Positions 22,770 through 27,282 of a stretch of DNA of 27,282 nt are shown here, in pieces. Source of the DNA: Acidobacteriota bacterium. GTDB lineage: Bacteria > Acidobacteriota > Terriglobia > Terriglobales > Acidobacteriaceae. Numbering within the stretch: the first letter of the stretch is position 1; each line of letters starts with the position of its first letter. The position numbers and the translations under genes were made by a program. Location of the stretch: the NCBI GenBank assembly GCA_021780415.1, contig JAJXYW010000163.1:1-27282 (forward strand), in the 5' to 3' direction. The notes under the pieces are model-generated. The model had not been told where the DNA came from. It ran no database searches and worked only from the letters and a program-made list of their open reading frames with translations.

Positions 22770-23531
22770 ATGAACCTCTTCGAATCCATCCGCGAAGACA
22801 CCCGCATCATCCTCGAGCGCGACCCGGCGGCCAGCTCGCGGCTCATGGTGCTGCTCTGCTATCCCGGCCTGCACGCGGTCTGGGCGCACCACATCAACCA
22901 CTGGCTCTGGTGCCGCCACTTCAAACTCATCGCCCGCCTTGGTTCCCAGGTCGTCCGCTTCTGGACCGGCATCGAGATCCATCCCGGCGCCACCATCGGC
23001 CGCCGCCTGTTCATCGACCACGGCATGGGCGTCGTCATCGGCGAGACCGCCATCGTCGGCAACGACGTCACCCTCTATCAGGGCGTCACCCTCGGCGGCA
23101 CCGGCAAGATCGGCGGCAAGCGCCACCCCACCCTCCGCGACAACATCTTCGTCGGCAACAACGCCAACATCCTCGGCAACATTACCATCGGCGAGAACTC
23201 CCGCGTCGGCGCCGGCTCGGTCGTCCTCCGCGACGTCCCGCCGGACTCCACCGTCGTCGGCGTCCCTGCCCACATCGTCTACCAGTCCGGCAAGCGCGTC
23301 CTCATCACCGACCCCCGCGAGATCAACGACCCACTCTCCGATGTCATCATCGCCCTCGCCGACCAGGTCAAATCTCTCCAGTGCCGCGTCGAGCGCCTCG
23401 ACGGCGAACTCCACCCGACCCTCCCCGTGGAGCCTGCCAGCGGCCTCGTGGCCGAGCAGGAGGAACGCGCCCAGTACCGCAGCGAGCAACAGGCCCGCGC
23501 CGACTTCGTCGCCAACGGCGAGGGGATCTGA
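22770..23531 (+). CDS. cysE: Serine O-acetyltransferase
   Basis: Left-handed beta-helix acetyltransferase of 253 residues that makes O-acetylserine for CysK. The hexapeptide-repeat region contains the active-site stretch [12 protein letters not shown] (about 83-94), the LGGTGK loop (108-113) and GVPAHIVY at the end of the helix. The ATG at 22770 ([14 protein letters not shown]) is the family-typical start; the open frame extends to 22671 without homology. No strong ribosome site is visible. It diverges from the EAL gene and is convergent with the secreted-protein gene downstream. Feedback inhibition by cysteine is typical of the family. Confidence 0.94.
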   Translation: MNLFESIREDTRIILERDPAASSRLMVLLCYPGLHAVWAHHINHWLWCRHFKLIARLGSQVVRFWTGIEIHPGATIGRRLFIDHGMGVVIGETAIVGNDVTLYQGVTLGGTGKIGGKRHPTLRDNIFVGNNANILGNITIGENSRVGAGSVVLRDVPPDSTVVGVPAHIVYQSGKRVLITDPREINDPLSDVIIALADQVKSLQCRVERLDGELHPTLPVEPASGLVAEQEERAQYRSEQQARADFVANGEGI

Positions 23532-23608
23532 CCCGTCGGCCGTCATGGCCAACCACTCAGATCCCCTCGCTCCCCGACTCCCGCCGAACCTTCTTCAAAC
23601 CTGCAACT

Positions 23609-23683
23609 GAAAACTCTGCTGAGAGTGTCGTCCTGCAGCCCAACTTTGCGCTGAGATGCACACGAAACTCACACCATGTCGCG
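23609..23683 (+). repeat. Dispersed repeat, copy B
   Basis: Plus-strand copy matching 933-1010 (minus) at about 79% over 66 ungapped bases, with the same conserved blocks. It fills the gap between the convergent cysE and secreted-protein genes and ends right against the stop of the latter. Confidence 0.7.
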
Positions 23684-24346
23684 CTAGTGGCTGCCCTGCG
23701 AATGGGTGGAAGCCGTCTCCACCGTCTGCGGCAGTATACTCTTGGGCATCGGTGGCGGCGTCACCACATAGTCCACTTTCTCCTGCGGCGCGACCTCGGA
23801 GAGCGGCCAGACATAGGGCGGTTCGGTTGTATTGCCGAAGCCCATCTTCGGGTACCGGCCTAACGCAACTGTTGCACTGTCAAGCCTTACGTACACATCG
23901 GCCTTCGCCTGCTTCTTCTTCGAGAGCAGATTGCCCTCGCTGCTGAGCTCGAACGAGTGTCCGCCCGCAGTAAACGCCAGCTTGTCTCCATCGAACGCAT
24001 TGGGCACCTTCACCCCGTCCGCGATGGGAGACATGGACACAACCGCGGTTCCCACGCCCGGAACAAAGAAGTACATAAACCCTGTGCGCTCAATGTTATA
24101 GTTCAACTGAACCTTGCCCACCATGCCATCAATTGTGAGCACGCCGTTGCGAACATGCGCCGTGATCGTCTGGTTCGGCGTGGTGTCATGCCAGGTTGCA
24201 TTCTGCTGAGCGAGCGAATGGTTGGACCGCGAGGTCGTGGACGCGGAGACGGGCGTAGCTTGCATTTGCGCCAGGCTCGCCGTAGCCGCAGAGAGCGCCG
24301 TGACGAGCGCCAGCGTAGTAACAATCTTGGGGGAAAAGTGAAGCAT
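23684..24346 (-). CDS. Secreted protein of unknown function
   Basis: A 220-residue protein with a clear signal peptide (MLHFSPKIVTTLALVTALSA... cleavage near SLAQ). I choose the ATG at 24346 because GGAGG lies five bases upstream; the frame extends four codons further. The mature part opens with a Ser/Thr/Asn-rich stretch (ASTTSRSNHSLAQQ), then a beta-rich core (TITAHVRNGVLTIDGMVGKV, FFVPGVGTAVVSMSP, AFTAGGHSFELSSEG), and ends in a Pro-rich tail with several His and Ser. I do not recognise a family. A stem-loop lies just before the ribosome site. Confidence 0.8.
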   Translation of the reverse strand: MLHFSPKIVTTLALVTALSAATASLAQMQATPVSASTTSRSNHSLAQQNATWHDTTPNQTITAHVRNGVLTIDGMVGKVQLNYNIERTGFMYFFVPGVGTAVVSMSPIADGVKVPNAFDGDKLAFTAGGHSFELSSEGNLLSKKKQAKADVYVRLDSATVALGRYPKMGFGNTTEPPYVWPLSEVAPQEKVDYVVTPPPMPKSILPQTVETASTHSQGSH

Positions 24347-24367
24347 CAGTACCTCCAATCGATTTCT

Positions 24368-24396
24368 GGTCGTAGATGGTTTACATCTTTACGACC
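24368..24396 (-). promoter_or_regulatory. Inverted repeat in the leader of the secreted-protein gene
   Basis: GGTCGTA and TACGACC, plus inner GATG and CATC, form an imperfect stem with two unpaired bases and a five-base loop. It lies about 22 bases upstream of the ATG, before the ribosome binding site. It could be an operator for a repressor or an mRNA structure controlling translation. Confidence 0.45.
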
Positions 24397-24579
24397 TTGA
24401 TAGAAGCACCTGCATCACCAAAGCATTTCTCCTTTGCAATCAACCTGGTACGAAAGAGCAATCTTTAGTACTGTGCAAAACTTTGCATGCACATGTACCC
24501 AAAGATTTCTACTCGGGAGGTCCGGCGCAACGATTCGTGCGGCCCTGTGGCTGCACGCTGCATGCGCGTTTCGCAGTGG

Positions 24580-25629
24580 TCAGCGCTGGGTCGTAGCCGG
24601 CACCGGCTGGTGGACAGCCACGCCAACCTCGGCCCCCAGCAGCTCGATGGCGCGGAGCATGCTGGCGTGGGGCAGGGGGCCGCCGCTCATCATCAGGGTG
24701 ATCCGCGAGACACCGCCGAGCGCATCACTCACGTTCCACATCTTGCGGGTGACGGCGTCTGGATCGCCCACGAAGAACGCTCCCTGCCCGGAACACTGGG
24801 CGTCGAAGGCGGCGCGGGTCGTTGGAGGCCAGCCGCGCTCGCGCCCGATGCGAGTGAAGGTGGTGGAGTAGGCGGGCCAGAGGGTGTCGGCGGCCTGCCG
24901 GGTAGTGTCGGCGAGGAAGCCAATGGCGTGGACGGCTACGTCAAGCGACTCAGGTGCGTGGCCGGCGCGGCGACCGGCTTCGCGGTACAGGTCAACGAGA
25001 GGGCGGAAGCGGTGGGGCTCGCCGCCGATGATCGCAACCGTCAGCGGCAGGCCGAGCAATCCGGCGCGTGCGAAGGACTCAGGGGTTCCGCCGACGCCGA
25101 GGCGGATGGGCAGTTGCGGCTGCAGCGGGCGCGGCCAGACGCCTTGTCCGGTGAGCGAGGCGCGGTGTTTGCCCTGCCACTCGACGCGGGTCTGCTCGCG
25201 CAGCTTCAGCAACAGGTCAAGCTTCTCGGCGAAGAGCTCGTCGTAGTACTGCGTGTCATAGCCGAAGAGCGGATAGGACTCGATGAAGGAGCCGCGGCCG
25301 ACGATGATCTCCGCGCGGCCCTGAGAGATGAGGTCGAGGGTGGCGAAGTCCTGGAAGACGCGCACAGGATCGTCAGAGCTGAGGACCGTAACCGCTGAGG
25401 TAAGGCGGATGTTCCGGGTGCGCGCGGCAGCGGCGGCGAGCAGGACTGCGGGCGACGAAGCGATGTACTCTTCGCGATGATGTTCGCCGATGCCGTAGAC
25501 GTCGACGCCGGAGCGGTCGGCCAGCTCGATCTCGTCGAGGAGATCGCGGACGCGTTGCGCGCCCAACTCCGCGGGCGAACGGTTGGAGCCGAGGACGGTC
25601 TCGACGAAGCTGTCAATGCCTACCTGCAT
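24580..25629 (-). CDS. Luciferase-like (LLM) flavin-dependent monooxygenase
   Basis: A 349-residue flavin-dependent oxidoreductase of the bacterial luciferase superfamily, with FMN/F420-type TIM barrel. Typical stretches are YGIGEHHREEYIASSP (around residues 45-60), RNIRLTSAVTVLSSDDPVRV, and ISQGRAEIIVGRGSFIESYPLFGY, the last being conserved among LLM proteins, with the substrate or cofactor loop GVGGTPESFARAG further on. The substrate is not predictable. The ATG at 25629 gives a family-typical start, with no strong ribosome site. The gap to the divergent ychF is 122 bp. No terminator was identified in the 233-bp gap to the secreted-protein gene downstream. Confidence 0.9.
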   Translation of the reverse strand: MQVGIDSFVETVLGSNRSPAELGAQRVRDLLDEIELADRSGVDVYGIGEHHREEYIASSPAVLLAAAAARTRNIRLTSAVTVLSSDDPVRVFQDFATLDLISQGRAEIIVGRGSFIESYPLFGYDTQYYDELFAEKLDLLLKLREQTRVEWQGKHRASLTGQGVWPRPLQPQLPIRLGVGGTPESFARAGLLGLPLTVAIIGGEPHRFRPLVDLYREAGRRAGHAPESLDVAVHAIGFLADTTRQAADTLWPAYSTTFTRIGRERGWPPTTRAAFDAQCSGQGAFFVGDPDAVTRKMWNVSDALGGVSRITLMMSGGPLPHASMLRAIELLGAEVGVAVHQPVPATTQR

Positions 25630-25751
25630 GATGAAGATTAGATGAGGTCGATGCAGGTTGGACTCAGGCGCGGCGTCCGGTGCGAACCGGGTGCTGCTGC
25701 AAGGAGGCGCTGCGCATGTTCCAATAGAGAGGTAAAGGATCCTACGAACTC

Positions 25752-26852
25752 ATGCCTCTGAACTGCGGAATCGTCGGGCTGCCGAACGTCGGCAAGTCCA
25801 CCATCTTCAACGCGCTGACGGCCTCGAAGGCTGCGGCTGCAAACTACCCGTTCTGTACCATCGACCCGAATGTCGGGATTGTGCCCGTGCCCGATGCGCG
25901 CATGGACCGCATTGTGACCATGGTGAAGCCGAACTCCATTGTGCCCACGACGATGGAGTTTGTGGACATCGCCGGGATTGTGGAGGGAGCGAGCAAGGGC
26001 GAAGGACTGGGCAACCAGTTCCTCTCGCACATTCGTCAGACAGACGCGATTCTGCATGTGGTGCGGTGCTTTGAAGATGCGGAGGTGATCCACGTGGCGG
26101 GCGGCGTGAACCCGCTGCACGACATCGACATCATTAATACAGAGCTGCTGCTGGCCGACCTCGACACCGTAGAGAAGCGGCGGACGAAGGCCGAGAAGGC
26201 GGCGAAGAGTCAGTCGGCGACGGCTGCGCAGAAGTCGGAACTGTCGGCGATTGTGAAGCTCTCGGAGGCGCTGAATGCGGGCAAGCCTGCGCGCACCGTG
26301 GAGCTTACCGATGATGAGAAGGTAGTGGCGCGCGATCTTTTTCTGATCACGATGAAGCCGCAGTTGTATGTGGCGAATGTGGATGAGGCGGGCATCGTCG
26401 ACGGCAATGCGTACACCCGGCTGGTGGAGCAGCGCGCGGCCGAAGAGGGCAGCGAGGTGGTGCGGATATGCGGCGCGATGGAGGCCGAGATTGCGCAACT
26501 GGAGCCGGCTGAGCGGACCGAATTTCTGGAGGCGGCAGGGCTGGAGGAGCCGGGGTTGAACCGGCTGATCCATGCGGCCTACCGGCTGCTGGGGTTGATT
26601 ACCTACTTCACGTCGGGCGTGCAGGAGGTAAGGGCGTGGACGATCCGGCGGGGGACCAAGGCTCCCGGGGCGGCGGGGGTGATCCACTCGGACTTCGAGC
26701 GCGGGTTCATCAAGGCCGATTGCTACGCCTGCGAGGACCTGTTCCGGCTGGGCAGCGAGCAGGCCGTGAAGGAGGCCGGTCTGCTGCGGTCGGAGGGTAA
26801 GGAGTACGTGGTGAAGGACGGGGATATCCTGTTCTTCAAGTTCAACGTCTAG
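25752..26852 (+). CDS. ychF: Ribosome-binding redox-responsive ATPase YchF
   Basis: A 366-residue Obg-family protein that binds ribosomes and hydrolyses ATP. The P-loop GLPNVGKST spans 9-17, the G3 motif is DIAG within [12 protein letters not shown], and the G4 position reads NVDE (ANVDEAG), matching YchF's ATP rather than GTP preference. A coiled-coil insert follows ([12 protein letters not shown]). The TGS-like C-terminal domain contains [25 protein letters not shown] and [12 protein letters not shown]. Length is standard (E. coli 363). A ribosome site AAAGGA sits upstream but somewhat distant from the ATG at 25752. A strong terminator follows directly. It is usually a housekeeping gene. 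Confidence 0.97.
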   Translation: MPLNCGIVGLPNVGKSTIFNALTASKAAAANYPFCTIDPNVGIVPVPDARMDRIVTMVKPNSIVPTTMEFVDIAGIVEGASKGEGLGNQFLSHIRQTDAILHVVRCFEDAEVIHVAGGVNPLHDIDIINTELLLADLDTVEKRRTKAEKAAKSQSATAAQKSELSAIVKLSEALNAGKPARTVELTDDEKVVARDLFLITMKPQLYVANVDEAGIVDGNAYTRLVEQRAAEEGSEVVRICGAMEAEIAQLEPAERTEFLEAAGLEEPGLNRLIHAAYRLLGLITYFTSGVQEVRAWTIRRGTKAPGAAGVIHSDFERGFIKADCYACEDLFRLGSEQAVKEAGLLRSEGKEYVVKDGDILFFKFNV

Positions 26853-26854
26853 AC

Positions 26855-26881
26855 GGGGGGCCCTCCCCCCCGGTACTTTTT
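26855..26881 (+). terminator. Intrinsic terminator after ychF
   Basis: Six G, CCCT, six or seven C, then five T (26877-26881), starting two bases after the ychF stop. This is a standard strong terminator. Confidence 0.8.
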
Positions 26882-27185
26882 GGCATAAAGTATTGGATCC
26901 GTGGCAGTTGACGGCGGACTTATGGCAGTCCGGAGGGTGTGGCTGGACTCAAGATTGACCCGTGCCGCTGGCCGTTGCGGATGGTGGCGTTTCCTGCCCT
27001 GATTAAATTGTAGCGAGTTGGATGGGGGCACTATGCCAGATTTTGAAAATATAAATCGCCAGTGTTGACAGGGGTTTTGGCTGTTCTGGCTGGTCCGGGG
27101 GGCTTGACAGCCTTTCGCGCGTGGGCTGGTTTCGACCTGAGGACAGGCTCTGGGTAGCGGCTTCTGACGACGGCCGATGCATCGT
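26882..27185. other. Intergenic stretch between ychF terminator and the partial right-end gene
   Basis: About 300 bp with no gene supported on either strand. It has A/T-rich islands (near 27000 and 27040) and a TTGACA-like hexamer near 27066, but no matching -10 and no reading frame behind it on the plus strand. Confidence 0.4.
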
Positions 27186-27282
27186 CTATTGCAGAGTCAG
27201 GGTTCCCGTGCCGTAGTCGAGTTTGCAGGCGCCGCCGCTGACTCCGTAGGCTGCGGCAATTGTTTTGCCGTCCTGCGAGAGG
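27186..27282 (-). CDS. C-terminal end of an unidentified protein
   Basis: The minus strand ends in an open frame of 31 codons before a TAG at 27186-27188; the rest lies outside the window. The visible tail reads roughly LSQDGKTIAAAYGVSGGACK and then LDYGTGTLTLQ before the stop. A beta-rich end with one Cys does not identify a family. It is supported by an uninterrupted frame and reasonable codons only. Confidence 0.45.
   Translation of the reverse strand, partial: LSQDGKTIAAAYGVSGGACKLDYGTGTLTLQ

Noticed and set aside
27060..27110. TTGACA hexamers as a plus-strand promoter
   Set aside because: No -10 element at the right distance and no plus-strand gene behind it within the window.

Overview
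The window looks like a chromosomal segment of a G+C-rich soil bacterium, most likely an Acidobacteriota of the Terriglobia type (Granulicella, Terriglobus and Edaphobacter relatives). This is an inference from base composition, from large Ig-like/NHL-propeller lipoproteins with long runs of small residues, and from the mix of neighbours. No rRNA, tRNA, CRISPR array or intact insertion sequence was recognised.

Left part (1-8676): a truncated ispE (isoprenoid synthesis) on the minus strand, then two very large minus-strand lipoproteins (834 and 1195 aa). Both carry a carboxypeptidase-regulatory-like module and a C-terminal NHL/Vgb-type beta-propeller. A third paralogue survives only as about 30 C-terminal codons near 8198-8290. 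The 834-aa gene and the remnant are followed by hairpins with the same 8-bp stem.

Middle part (8677-17416): a thioredoxin (trxC) diverges from what I regard as the most interesting locus. An NtrC-type sigma-54 activator with an atypical receiver (9319-10788) is followed by tandem 22-bp-spaced direct repeats (candidate activator sites). About 105 bp further on lies a near-perfect -24/-12 sigma-54 promoter (10951-10966), then a 71-aa Lys/Ala/Thr-rich, Cys-free small protein with a five-residue repeat (11023-11238). A strong hairpin separates this from a convergent three-gene operon on the other strand. That operon encodes a GAF-GAF-GAF-TM-HlyD fusion, an HlyD-type lipoprotein adaptor, and a PqqD-like/M50 protease/HlyD fusion. 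Together they suggest a sigma-54-controlled peptide recognised by an RRE/PqqD-like domain, then cleaved and/or exported by a membrane protease-adaptor complex. A STAS-domain protein diverges from the operon.

Right part (17478-27282): a signal-peptide-bearing Gfo/Idh/MocA oxidoreductase, a LysR regulator, cysK, a CSS-EAL cyclic-di-GMP phosphodiesterase, cysE, a secreted protein of unknown function, a luciferase-like flavin monooxygenase, the ribosome-associated ATPase ychF with a clear terminator, and the C-terminal end of an unidentified gene. cysK and cysE bracket the periplasmic-thiol-type CSS-EAL protein. A dispersed repeat of about 66-75 bp occurs twice, at 933-1010 and 23609-23683, in opposite orientations and at about 79% identity over 66 aligned bases.
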